Shown here piece by piece: positions 1 through 8,249 of a DNA stretch of 56,471 bases. Made by a program: the position numbers and the translations under genes. A model generated the notes under the pieces. It did no database searches. It worked only from the letters and a program-made list of their open reading frames with translations, and was not told the origin of the DNA. The stretch's first letter is position 1. Each line of letters begins with the position of its first letter. This DNA comes from JAVKSL01 sp050744085 (lineage in GTDB: Bacteria; Actinomycetota; Acidimicrobiia; Acidimicrobiales; JAJPHD01), in assembly GCA_050744085.1 (NCBI GenBank), contig JBOGGU010000104.1, positions 1 through 56,471 on the forward strand, in the 5' to 3' direction.

Positions 1-994
1 GCACGCCGTGGCCGAGGTTGAACACGTGGCCGGGCCTCCCCTCGGCCCGGGCCAGGACGGCCCGGGCCTGGCCGGCCACCACGTCCCACGGCGCCAGGCA
101 GACGGCCGGGTCGAGGTTGCCCTGGACGGCCCGGCCCGGCCCGACCCGCCGGCGGGCCTCGTCCAGCGGCACTCGCCAGTCCACGCCGACCACCTCGGCC
201 CCGGCCCCGGCCATCAGGCCGAGCAGCTCGCCCGTCCCAACCCCGAAGTGGATGCGGGGGACGTCCAGGTCGGCCAGTCCCTCCAGGACCCGGCGGCTCG
301 CCGGCAGGACCAGGGCCCGGTAGTCCTCGGCCGAGAGGATCCCCGCCCAGGAGTCGAAGAGCTGGACCGCCGCCGCACCGGCCAGGACCTGGGACCGGAG
401 CGAGGCGAGGGCCAGGTCGGCCAGCGCGTCGAGGAGGAGGCGCCACAGGTCCGGGTCTGCGTGCATCAGGGCCTTGGTCCGGGCGTAGCTCCGCGACGCC
501 CCCCCCTCGACCAGGTAGCTCGCCAGAGTGAACGGGGCCCCGGCGAAGCCGATCAGGGGCACGGCCAGCTCGGCGGCCAGGCTGCGCACGGTCTCCAGGA
601 CGAAGGGGGTGTCGACGTCGGGCTCGAGGGGCCGGAGGCGGCGGAGGTCGCCGGCCTCCCGGAAGGGGTGCTCGACCACGGGGCCCCGGCCCGGCACCAC
701 GTCCACCCCGAACCCGACGGCCGCCAGGGGCACCACGATGTCGGAGAAGAGGACGGCGGCGTCCACCCCGTAGCGCCGGACCGGCTGGAGCGTGAGCTCG
801 GCCGCCAGCTCGGGGCGGGCCACCGCGTCGAGGATGCTGCCGTCGCCCCGCAGGGCCCGGTACTCGGGCAGGGACCGGCCGGCCTGGCGCATGAACCACA
901 CCGGCACCCGGCTCGCCGGACGGCACCGGCAGGCCTGCAGGAACGGCAAGCCCTGGAGGCGCTCTCCGGGAAGCGTCCTGGCGCCGGCGCTCAT
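1..994 (-). CDS. hemE: Uroporphyrinogen decarboxylase (partial at window edge)
   Basis: This gene is read leftward from an ATG at 994 and runs off the left edge, so about 331 residues are present and only the C-terminal end is missing. The product decarboxylates uroporphyrinogen III to coproporphyrinogen III in cytoplasmic heme synthesis. The N-terminal signature PVWFMRQAGRSLPEYR is clear, and later segments such as YGVDAAVLFSDIVVPL, LIGFAGAPFTLASYLVEGG, FDSWAGILS and IHFGVGTGELL match the family in order. It diverges from helD with only 62 bases between the start codons, so the two promoters must sit close together. Codon use is almost exclusively G/C in the third position. Identification is secure. 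Confidence 0.95.
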   Translation of the reverse strand, partial: MSAGARTLPGERLQGLPFLQACRCRPASRVPVWFMRQAGRSLPEYRALRGDGSILDAVARPELAAELTLQPVRRYGVDAAVLFSDIVVPLAAVGFGVDVVPGRGPVVEHPFREAGDLRRLRPLEPDVDTPFVLETVRSLAAELAVPLIGFAGAPFTLASYLVEGGASRSYARTKALMHADPDLWRLLLDALADLALASLRSQVLAGAAAVQLFDSWAGILSAEDYRALVLPASRRVLEGLADLDVPRIHFGVGTGELLGLMAGAGAEVVGVDWRVPLDEARRRVGPGRAVQGNLDPAVCLAPWDVVAGQARAVLARAEGRPGHVFNLGHGV

Positions 995-1056
995 GCGAGC
1001 TGGCACGTCACGGGCACGCTCGCCGAGGCTATCCGAGGCCGGCCGCGAAGCCGCCT

Positions 1057-3336
1057 ATGATCGACGTTCCGACATCCGGCGGTCCGGACGTCCCTCTCCC
1101 GTTGGCGCCGCATCCCGATCTCCCAGCCGAGCAGGCCCACATCGGCCAGGCCTACGAGCGACTCGAGGCCATGCGCGACGCGGCCCGGCTGCTCGTGGTC
1201 TCGGTCCTGGACCAGGGCCGGGGCGGCACCCACCAGGCCAGGGAGGAGCGGGACGTCATCGTGCGGACCGGCCTCCAGCGCCTCGAGCAGCTGGACATCG
1301 GGGACCGCTCCCTCTGCTTCGGGCGGATCGACCTGGTGGGGCCTGGGCCCGACGACGGCGCCGGAGGTCCCAGCTACCACATCGGGCGCCTCGCCGTCTC
1401 CGGGCCAGACCTGGAGCCCCTTGTCGTGGACTGGCGGGCCCCGGTGGCAGAGCCCTTCTACCGGGCCACCGGGGCCGACCCGATGGGCCTCACCCGCCGC
1501 CGCCACTTCGCCACCGAGGGGCGCAGCCTGCTCGGGATCGAGGACGAGCTCTTCGCCCTCCCCGGCCGGCCCCGCCCCGAGAGGGCGCCGGGCGAGCCCG
1601 GCGCTCCCGTTGCCGGGGACGAGGACCTGGAGGTCCCGAGCGGCGCCCTCCTGGCGGCCATGGAGCGGTCGCGCTCCGGCCGCATGCGGGACATCGTCGC
1701 CACGGTCCGACGGGAGCAGGACGAGGTCATCCGGGCCCCGCTGCCCGGACTGCTCGTCGTACAGGGGGGGCCGGGCACCGGCAAGACGGCCGTCGCCCTC
1801 CACCGTGCCGCGTACCTCCTCTACACCCACCGTTTCCCGCTCGAGCAGCAGGGCGTCCTCGTCATCGGGCCCAACCGCCTCTACCTCAGGTACATCGAGC
1901 AGGTCCTGCCGTCCCTCGGGGAGAACGGGGTGACGTCGTCGACGGTCGAGGGACTGCTGGCAGGCGTCCCGGCGAGGGTCGTGGAGCCGGTGGCAGCGGC
2001 CCGCCTGAAGGGCGAGGCCCGGATGGCCTCCGTCCTCGCGGCCGCGGTGCGGAGCCGCCAGCGCCCGCCTCGCCACGACCTGGCGGTCCCCTTCGGGGCA
2101 GCGGTGCTCCGCCTCGGCTCGGCCGAGCTGGGCCGGATCGTGCGGAGCGCCCGCCGGCGCCACGGGACCCACAACGGGCGCCGGCGCCTGGTCGAGTCGC
2201 TCCTGGTCGCCAGGCTGGCCGACCAGTACCGCCGGGCCATGGAGATCGTGGGAGAGGGCCGCCCGGCCGCGGGCCTCTCCGCAGTCGATGCCGGCGGCAA
2301 GGACCCGGCCCCGGGCGGTGAGGACGAGGCCGAGCTGGTCCGGGCCCTGCGCAGGGCTCCTCGGGTGGCGGAGGCCCTCGACCGGATGTGGCCGCGCCTC
2401 CACCCCGAGGAGCTTCTGCACGACCTGTACGGGGCGCCGCCCCTGATCGCCCTGGCCGGCAGCGGCCTCCTCGATCCCGCGGAGCAGGTCCTCCTCCGGC
2501 GGCCCCGGTCCGCATCCCTCGCCACCATCCCCTGGACCAAGGCAGACATCCCGCTCCTCGACGAGGCCCGCGTCCTCCTCGGCCCGGTCGCCCGCGCCAC
2601 GGCGGGAGAGGCTCCCCGGACCTACGGGCACATCGTGGTCGACGAGGCCCAGGACCTGTCGCCCATGCAGCTGCGCATGCTGGCCAGACGCTCCCTCTCC
2701 GGGTCGATGACGGTCGTCGGGGACATCGCCCAGGCGACCGGGCCGCACGCGGCCACCAGCTGGGACGCCATCGCCGGCCTGCTCGGCGGCGGCCGGGGCC
2801 GGGTACGGATGGCCGAGCTGAGCGTGAACTACCGCACTCCCTCCGAGGTCATGGACCTGGCGGCCGAGGTGCTGGCCGTGGCCGCCCCTGGCCTCCGGCC
2901 GCCCCGCTCGGTGCGCTCCACAGGGGTGCTGCCCGTCGTGCGAAGGGCGGCGCCGGGGGAGCTCGCGGCAGAGGCCGCCGGCCGGGCCCGGCTCGAGCTC
3001 GCCCGGGTCCGGGACGGCACCGTCGGGGTGGTGGCGGCCGCCCCGCTCGTCCCCGAGCTCACCCGGGCGCTGCTGGCCCACGGCCTGCCCGTCACCTCGG
3101 CGGAGTCCCTCCTGGCCCCTGTGACGGTGCTCTCCCTCGACCTGGCCAAGGGCCTGGAGTTCGACGCCGTCGTCGTGGTGGAGCCGGCGTCGATAGTGGA
3201 GGAGCACAGCCTGAGGGCCCTGTACGTGGCCCTGACCCGCGCCACCCGCCGGCTCACGGTGCTCCACGCCCGGGACCTGCCGGGCGCGCTCGCACCCGGG
3301 CGGCCGGCCGCCTCCGGAGCCGCCGGCGCGCCATGA
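1057..3336 (+). CDS. helD: HelD-like superfamily 1 ATPase (RNA polymerase recycling)
   Basis: A 759-residue UvrD/Rep-type helicase-fold ATPase of the HelD group, whose known role is to release stalled or post-termination RNA polymerase from DNA. Walker A (GGPGTGKTAV) lies near residue 238, Walker B (DEAQD) near 528, the arginine-containing VNYRTPSE motif near 590, KGLEFD near 698 and the VALTRA motif near 724. The N-terminal 230 residues contain a helical segment starting at the AHIGQAYERLEAMRDAARLL stretch, as expected for the secondary-channel arm of HelD. The start is the ATG at 1057. The stop overlaps the start of pdxH (ATGA), so the two are probably cotranscribed. UvrD, PcrA or Rep is less likely because the long N-terminal and central insertions follow the HelD pattern. 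Confidence 0.85.
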   Translation: MIDVPTSGGPDVPLPLAPHPDLPAEQAHIGQAYERLEAMRDAARLLVVSVLDQGRGGTHQAREERDVIVRTGLQRLEQLDIGDRSLCFGRIDLVGPGPDDGAGGPSYHIGRLAVSGPDLEPLVVDWRAPVAEPFYRATGADPMGLTRRRHFATEGRSLLGIEDELFALPGRPRPERAPGEPGAPVAGDEDLEVPSGALLAAMERSRSGRMRDIVATVRREQDEVIRAPLPGLLVVQGGPGTGKTAVALHRAAYLLYTHRFPLEQQGVLVIGPNRLYLRYIEQVLPSLGENGVTSSTVEGLLAGVPARVVEPVAAARLKGEARMASVLAAAVRSRQRPPRHDLAVPFGAAVLRLGSAELGRIVRSARRRHGTHNGRRRLVESLLVARLADQYRRAMEIVGEGRPAAGLSAVDAGGKDPAPGGEDEAELVRALRRAPRVAEALDRMWPRLHPEELLHDLYGAPPLIALAGSGLLDPAEQVLLRRPRSASLATIPWTKADIPLLDEARVLLGPVARATAGEAPRTYGHIVVDEAQDLSPMQLRMLARRSLSGSMTVVGDIAQATGPHAATSWDAIAGLLGGGRGRVRMAELSVNYRTPSEVMDLAAEVLAVAAPGLRPPRSVRSTGVLPVVRRAAPGELAAEAAGRARLELARVRDGTVGVVAAAPLVPELTRALLAHGLPVTSAESLLAPVTVLSLDLAKGLEFDAVVVVEPASIVEEHSLRALYVALTRATRRLTVLHARDLPGALAPGRPAASGAAGAP

Positions 3337-3971
3337 TCGTCGGCGTGCCCGAGCGCCCCGAGGACCTGGTTCCCACGTCCGACCCGCTCGCCCAGGTCCG
3401 GGCCTGGCTGGACGACGCCACGGTGGCCGGGATCATCGAGCCCAATGCCATGACGCTCGCCACTGCCGCCCCGGACGGCAGGCCCTCCGCCCGCATGGTC
3501 CTGCTGAAGGCCGTGGACGCCGGCGGCCTGGTCTTCTACACGAGCCGCTCCAGCGAGAAGGGCCGGGAGCTGGCGGCCAACCCGTGGGCCGCCCTCGTCC
3601 TGCACTGGCGGGAGCTGGGCCGCCAGGTCCGCGTCACCGGCCCCGTCGCTCCCACCGGCGACGAGGACGCGGCCGCCTACTTCGCCACCCGGCCCCGTGG
3701 GAGCCAGCTGGCGACGTGGGCCTCCCGCCAGAGCGAGGTGCTCCCGTCCCGGGCAGAGCTGGAGGAGGAGGTCGAGGCGATGGCCGCCCGCTTCAACGGC
3801 GGCCCTGTCCCGCTCCCCCCGTGGTGGGCCGGCTACCGGGTCGGGGCAGAGACCGTGGAGCTGTGGCAGGGGCGCCCGGACCGCCTCCACGACCGGATCC
3901 GCTACCGGCGCGCCGGGACGGGCGGGGCCCCGGGCGCCGGCGCCTGGGTGGTCGATCGTCTCTGGCCCTGA
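3333..3971 (+). CDS. pdxH: Pyridoxamine/pyridoxine 5'-phosphate oxidase
   Basis: A 212-residue FMN-dependent oxidase that makes pyridoxal 5'-phosphate from PNP or PMP, the last step of the salvage route. Diagnostic segments are SARMVLLKAVDAGGLVFYTS, the SEKGRELAANP loop, ALVLHWRELGRQVRVTG, ATRPRGSQLATWASRQS and the C-terminal W-x-V-x-R-L-x-P ending (WVVDRLWP) that closes nearly all PdxH proteins. The ATG at 3333 overlaps the helD stop by four bases, indicating translational coupling. A GC-rich hairpin follows the stop directly. Confidence 0.93.
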   Translation: MIVGVPERPEDLVPTSDPLAQVRAWLDDATVAGIIEPNAMTLATAAPDGRPSARMVLLKAVDAGGLVFYTSRSSEKGRELAANPWAALVLHWRELGRQVRVTGPVAPTGDEDAAAYFATRPRGSQLATWASRQSEVLPSRAELEEEVEAMAARFNGGPVPLPPWWAGYRVGAETVELWQGRPDRLHDRIRYRRAGTGGAPGAGAWVVDRLWP

Positions 3972-3993
3972 CCCCGGGGAAGCGTCCCCGGGG
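3972..3993 (+). terminator. GC-rich hairpin after pdxH
   Basis: Perfect 9-bp arms (CCCCGGGGA / TCCCCGGGG) with an AGCG loop begin one base after the pdxH stop. There is no T tract. Its position suggests a terminator separating helD-pdxH from ctaE. Confidence 0.6.
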
Positions 3994-4057
3994 GGCCGCG
4001 GCCACCCTTTTGCACGATGTGTCAACGCCGGCGCCGTTCGACTAGAAACTGGGGCCG

Positions 4058-4648
4058 ATGACTCAGGCCATCGCCGTCCAGCGCCCGGTCGCACCGGCCC
4101 CTCCCGGGCGGCCGTCCATGCTGGGCGTCGGGGTCATGATCTGGCTCGGCTCCGAGCTGATGTTCTTCAGCGGCCTGTTCGCCGCGTACTACACGATCCG
4201 GGCCCACGCGGTCACCTGGCCGCCGCCCGGCGACACGCTCGACGTCTACCAGTCGGCCGCCTTCACCTGGGTGCTGGTCATGTCCAGCGTCACGATGCAG
4301 AAGGCGGTGTGGGAGGAGGAGCACAACAATCGCAACGCGGCCCGGTGGTGGCTCGCCCTCACGTTCGTCATGGGCGCCACCTTCGTCCTCTCCCAGGCGG
4401 TGGAGTGGACCAAGGTGCCGTTCTCCGCCTCCACCGACGCCTTCGGCTCGCTGTTCTACGTGATGACCGGGATCCACGGCCTCCACGTGATCGTCGGCCT
4501 GGTGGCCATGATCGGCCTGGTAGGACGGATGGCAGGCCCGAGCGGCGACCCGGGGGAGAGGGTCGTCTTCCAGGCCGTCAGCTACTACTGGCACTTCGTC
4601 GACATCGTCTGGGTCGCCCTCTACCTGTCCATCTTCCTCGTCCACTGA
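4058..4648 (+). CDS. ctaE: Cytochrome c oxidase subunit III
   Basis: A 196-residue membrane protein of the short, five-helix subunit III type found with actinobacterial aa3 oxidases. Recognisable segments are MLGVGVMIWLGSELMFFSGL, the VTMQKAVWEEEHNNR region, the GIHGLHVIVGLVAM helix and the terminal SYYWHFVDIVWVALYLSIFL helix. It supports subunit I in the proton-pumping complex. It heads a ctaE-qcrC-qcrA-qcrB cluster, the usual actinobacterial arrangement, while subunits I, II and IV are about 33 kb away on the other strand. The ATG at 4058 follows a possible -10 (TAGAAA) at nine bases. Confidence 0.93.
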   Translation: MTQAIAVQRPVAPAPPGRPSMLGVGVMIWLGSELMFFSGLFAAYYTIRAHAVTWPPPGDTLDVYQSAAFTWVLVMSSVTMQKAVWEEEHNNRNAARWWLALTFVMGATFVLSQAVEWTKVPFSASTDAFGSLFYVMTGIHGLHVIVGLVAMIGLVGRMAGPSGDPGERVVFQAVSYYWHFVDIVWVALYLSIFLVH

Positions 4649-4654
4649 CCTCGC

Positions 4655-5512
4655 GTGCGTACCCGCTTCCTCGTCCCGACCGCCCTGGTGGCCTTCGTGG
4701 CAGCCATCGGCGTCTCGTTCTTCGCCTCGGCGCCGCCGGCCCGGGCCCAGTCCGCCGGGGGCGCCTCGTCGCCCCCGCCCACCGGGATCGCGCCTGCCCT
4801 CACCACCACGACGGGCGTCTCGTCGCCGCCGTCGACCGTCTCCCTCGCAGAGGCCAGCGTGCAGAAGGGCCACGACCTCTTCCAGGCGAACTGCGCCAGC
4901 TGCCACGGCGCGACCGCCCTCGGGTCGAGCCGGGCCCCGAACCTCCAGGGGCTCGGGGCGGCCACCGTCGACTTCTGGGTGTCCACCGGGCGGATGCCGC
5001 TCTCCTTCCCGGCGGCGGAAGCCCCCGTCAAGAAGCCCCGCTTCAACCCCCGGGAGATCCGTGACATCGTCAAGTACGTGACCTCACTGGCGCCGGGGGG
5101 CCCCGGCATCCCCAACATCGACCTGAAGGGGGCGAACATGGGGGCCGGGTTCGCCCTGTTCGCTACGAACTGCGCCGGCTGCCACGGCGTCACGGGCGTG
5201 GGCGACGCCCTCTCCAACGGGCTCTCGGCCCCGTCCCTCTACCGGGTGGGCTCCACCCAGGTGGCCGAGGCCATGCGGACCGGGCCGGGCAACATGCCGC
5301 GCTTCGGCCCCGGGGAGTTCACCCAGCAGCAGATCTACGACATCGTGGACTACGTGGTCCGGGGGGGAATCCAGCAGCCCTACGACAAGGGCGGCCACGG
5401 GCTCGGCCACATCGGCCCCATCACCGAGGGCTTCGTGGCCCTGTTCATCGGCCTCGGAGGGGCGCTGCTGTTCATCTACTGGGTCGGGGACCGGGTGAGG
5501 CGGGCCGAGTGA
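4655..5512 (+). CDS. qcrC: Diheme cytochrome c subunit of the bc1 complex
   Basis: A 285-residue membrane-anchored diheme cytochrome c that replaces soluble cytochrome c in actinobacterial bc1-aa3 supercomplexes. Two CxxCH heme sites are visible at C80-C83-H84 (CASCH) and C173-C176-H177 (CAGCH). An N-terminal signal or anchor helix (residues 6-30) and a C-terminal helix (GFVALFIGLGGALLFIYWVG) bracket the periplasmic part. The Ser/Pro/Thr-rich stretch at 33-62 is a linker. The start is GTG at 4655, seven bases after the ctaE stop. The end overlaps the qcrA start (GTGA). Confidence 0.94.
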   Translation: MRTRFLVPTALVAFVAAIGVSFFASAPPARAQSAGGASSPPPTGIAPALTTTTGVSSPPSTVSLAEASVQKGHDLFQANCASCHGATALGSSRAPNLQGLGAATVDFWVSTGRMPLSFPAAEAPVKKPRFNPREIRDIVKYVTSLAPGGPGIPNIDLKGANMGAGFALFATNCAGCHGVTGVGDALSNGLSAPSLYRVGSTQVAEAMRTGPGNMPRFGPGEFTQQQIYDIVDYVVRGGIQQPYDKGGHGLGHIGPITEGFVALFIGLGGALLFIYWVGDRVRRAE

Positions 5513-6474
5513 GCGACGAGCTGCCTGCCGCGGCCACGGTGCCGGTCTCGGCTGACGACCCCCGCCTGAAGCCGGCCAGCCGCCACCCGAGGAGGGCCGA
5601 GGCCCTGGTCGCCTCCCTGTTCGTCATCAGCTTCTTCGCCGCCGTCGCCCTGGCCACGACGTACTCGGTGGGCGGCCAGACCCAGATCGAGGGCGGCTTC
5701 CTGGGCCTGGCCTTCGGAGCCCTGGGGGCCGGCCTGGCCGCCTGGGCCAAGTACCTCATGCCGAAGGGCCCGTTCGTGGAGGCCCGCGACTACGAGGACC
5801 GCCACGACCTGGCGAGCAAGCCCGAGGACCGCCAGGCCTTCGTCGGCGCCTTCGGGAGGGGTGCCGTCGTCCTCGGCCGGCGCAGGATGCTGATGGGCCT
5901 GCTCGGGGCGGCCGGGGCGGCCGTCGGGGCCGTGCTGATCTTCCCCCTCCGCTCCCTCGGCCCCCAGCCCAAGCAGAGCCTGTTCCACACGGCCTGGAAG
6001 AAGGGCACCCGCCTGGTGCGCGACGACGGCACGCCCGTGAACGTGTCCGACATCGACGTCGGCGGCTACATCACCGTCTTCCCCGAGGGCGGGGAGGCCG
6101 ACCCGAACATCCAGCAGACGGCCCAGACCCTGCTCATCCACGTGGCGACCGACCCCATCGAGACCAGGCAGGGACCGAAGAGCTGGTCGCCGTACGGCTA
6201 CCTGGCCTTCTCCAAGGTCTGCACCCACGCGGGGTGCCCGGTCTCCCTGTACGAGGCGCAGACCCAGCAGCTCCTGTGCCCCTGCCACCAGTCCCTGTTC
6301 GACATCCTGGAAGGGGCGTTCCCGATCTTCGGCCCCGCCCCCCGTCCCCTGCCCCAGCTCGCCATCTACACCGACGGCCAGGGGAACTTCCGGGCCCGGC
6401 ACGACTACCTGGAGCCGATCGGCCCCGGGTTCTGGGAGCGGGGCCCCCTGCCCAAGGGGGGCTACTACCGATGA
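5509..6474 (+). CDS. qcrA: Rieske iron-sulfur subunit of the bc1 complex
   Basis: A 321-residue Rieske protein with three N-terminal transmembrane segments (about residues 30-50, 63-83 and 124-148), the actinobacterial form. The cluster-binding boxes are CTHAGC, starting at C238, and CPCHQS, giving the two Cys and two His ligands of the [2Fe-2S] centre. The protein accepts electrons from menaquinol and passes them to QcrC. The GTG start overlaps the qcrC stop, and the stop overlaps the qcrB ATG, so the three subunits are translationally coupled. Confidence 0.95.
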   Translation: MSDELPAAATVPVSADDPRLKPASRHPRRAEALVASLFVISFFAAVALATTYSVGGQTQIEGGFLGLAFGALGAGLAAWAKYLMPKGPFVEARDYEDRHDLASKPEDRQAFVGAFGRGAVVLGRRRMLMGLLGAAGAAVGAVLIFPLRSLGPQPKQSLFHTAWKKGTRLVRDDGTPVNVSDIDVGGYITVFPEGGEADPNIQQTAQTLLIHVATDPIETRQGPKSWSPYGYLAFSKVCTHAGCPVSLYEAQTQQLLCPCHQSLFDILEGAFPIFGPAPRPLPQLAIYTDGQGNFRARHDYLEPIGPGFWERGPLPKGGYYR

Positions 6475-8003
6475 TCCCCCAGACGTCCGAGCAGGCCGTC
6501 CAGCAGCTCGCCGAGGCGGGCGGCCGGCTGGCCGAGTGGATGGACGACCGCCTCGGGATGGCCCACTGGACGAAGAAGACGCTCAACAAGATCTTCCCCG
6601 ACCACTGGTCCTTCATGATCGGCGAGATCGCCCTCTACTCGTTCATCGTGGTCATCATCACCGGCGTCTATCTGACCTTCTTCTTCAACCCGTCCCTGAC
6701 CCACCACGTCTACCACGGCCCGTACAAGCCCCTCGACGGCCAGAGCGTCTCGGATGCCTACTCCTCGGTGATCAACATCAGCCTGTTCGTCAGGGGTGGG
6801 CTGGTCCTCCGCCAGATGCACCACTGGTCGGCCGACATCTTCATCGGGGCCATCGTCGTCCACATGTGCCGGATCTTCTTCACCGGTGCGTTCCGCCGCC
6901 CTCGGGAGCTCAACTGGGTGATCGGTGTCCTGTTGATGTTCCTCGCCCTCATCAACGGCTACCTCGGCTACTCGCTGCCCGACGACCTGATCTCGGGCAC
7001 CGGCATCCGCATCTTGTTCTCGGTCACCCTGGCGATCCCAGTGGTGGGGACCTACCTGACGTTCTTCCTGTTCGGGGGCAACTTCCCGGGAACCAGCTAC
7101 GACTACCGCTTCTACATCATCCACGTTTTCCTGCTACCTGGGATCATCGTCGGCCTCCTGGTAGTCCATTTGGCACTATTGTGGCACCAGAAACACACCC
7201 AGTTCCCAGGCCACGGTGCCACCGAGCGCAACGTGGTGGGGACCCCGGTCTGGCCCGGGTTCGTCTTCAAGACCACCGGCCTTCTCCTTATGATCTTCGG
7301 GGTCATCGCCCTGCTCGGCGGGCTGGCGCAGGTCAACCCGATCTGGCTCTACGGCCCGTACGTCCCCTACAAGGTCACCTACCTGGTCCAGCCGGACTGG
7401 TACATGGGCTGGCTGGACGGCGCTCTTCGCCTGATGCCTCGATGGGAGGTGAACATGATGGGGCACATGATCCCTACCTTGTTCTTCCCCGCCATCTTGA
7501 TGCCGGGCGTCGCGGTCCCGTTCCTGATCGCCTGGCCGTGGATCGAGGCCAAGTTCACCAAGGACAACCGGCGCTCGCACCACCTGCTCGACAGGCCCAG
7601 GGACGCCCCGTTGCGCACGGCCATCGGAGTGGGCGTGTTCACGTTCTTCGCGGTCCTGTTCATCGCCAGCGCAACGGACCTGCTCGCGAACTTCTTCTCG
7701 ATCTCGCTGAGCGTGGTGCTCCCGACCCTGCGCTACCTACTGATCATCCTGCCCTTCATAACCGGCTTCATCGCCTACGTGATCTGCAAGGAGCTTTCCG
7801 GGGTCCCGATGGCCGGCAAGCGCAAACGTCCGAGCATCATCGAACGAGCGCCGGGTGGGGGCTACACGCTCCGGGACTCCGACGTCAGGCCGGGAGACGA
7901 GCCCGACGAGGAGGCGCCGGTACCCGTGCCGGCCGTGTCCCTCGACGCGATGGCCGACGGCGCCAACAAGCGGCCCTCTGGCGCACAGCTCCCCGCGACC
8001 TGA
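6471..8003 (+). CDS. qcrB: Cytochrome b subunit of the bc1 complex
   Basis: A 510-residue cytochrome b carrying the quinol oxidation site and two b hemes. The heme-bearing helices contain the RQMHHWSADIFIGAIVVHM and GLLVVHLALLWHQKH segments, and the Qo-site motif is PDWY rather than PEWY, as in other actinobacteria. A C-terminal extension of about 80 residues after the last helix is charged and Pro/Ala rich. The ATG at 6471 overlaps the qcrA stop. Codon use relaxes visibly inside this gene near 7,120, where a run of unusual codons (CTA, GTA, TTG, GCA, CAT, AAA) occurs. This is discussed as a finding. Confidence 0.95.
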   Translation: MIPQTSEQAVQQLAEAGGRLAEWMDDRLGMAHWTKKTLNKIFPDHWSFMIGEIALYSFIVVIITGVYLTFFFNPSLTHHVYHGPYKPLDGQSVSDAYSSVINISLFVRGGLVLRQMHHWSADIFIGAIVVHMCRIFFTGAFRRPRELNWVIGVLLMFLALINGYLGYSLPDDLISGTGIRILFSVTLAIPVVGTYLTFFLFGGNFPGTSYDYRFYIIHVFLLPGIIVGLLVVHLALLWHQKHTQFPGHGATERNVVGTPVWPGFVFKTTGLLLMIFGVIALLGGLAQVNPIWLYGPYVPYKVTYLVQPDWYMGWLDGALRLMPRWEVNMMGHMIPTLFFPAILMPGVAVPFLIAWPWIEAKFTKDNRRSHHLLDRPRDAPLRTAIGVGVFTFFAVLFIASATDLLANFFSISLSVVLPTLRYLLIILPFITGFIAYVICKELSGVPMAGKRKRPSIIERAPGGGYTLRDSDVRPGDEPDEEAPVPVPAVSLDAMADGANKRPSGAQLPAT

Positions 8004-8037
8004 GCCCGGTTGCCGGAGCCCGGTTGCCGGAGCCCGG
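8002..8037. repeat. 14-bp tandem repeat after qcrB
   Basis: The unit GAGCCCGGTTGCCG occurs twice, plus an 8-base partial copy. It begins in the qcrB stop codon and lies at the start of the 246-base gap before the next gene. Confidence 0.8.
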
Positions 8038-8110
8038 GGCCCCGCGTTGGCCCCCATCTGAGGGTCACCCCTGCACCGAATCCACGAAAGGGCAACGGTT
8101 CGCACCTAGT

Positions 8111-8212
8111 GCTGCGCCGCGGAAATGCCGTGTGTGTCGCCCAAATGCATCGACCCTGTTCAGAGCGGTTAAGCCCCTACAAGCGACACACACGGCATTT
8201 CCGCTCAGCAGC
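8111..8212. repeat. Long hairpin repeat, copy 1
   Basis: Two 30-nt arms (8111-8140 and 8183-8212) flank a 42-nt loop. The inner 20 bp (GGAAATGCCGTGTGTGTCGC) pair perfectly and the outer 8 pair imperfectly. The same structure, about 80% identical by eye and in the opposite orientation, occurs at 55310-55409. It lies between qcrB and the next gene and could act as a terminator, but the conserved loop and the second copy indicate a dispersed repeat family. Confidence 0.85.
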
Positions 8213-8249
8213 ACTGGCCACGGTTGGCCACGTCTCGAGGAGGTAGGCC

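Noticed and set aside
8..1060. Long rightward open frame opposite hemE
   Set aside because: It encodes Pro/Gly/Arg-rich sequence without family resemblance and is the shadow of the clear HemE frame on the minus strand. High GC content makes such frames common throughout.
991..3267. 758-codon leftward frame opposite helD
   Set aside because: No motifs, no start signal, and it mirrors the codon structure of HelD, whose helicase motifs are all in order.
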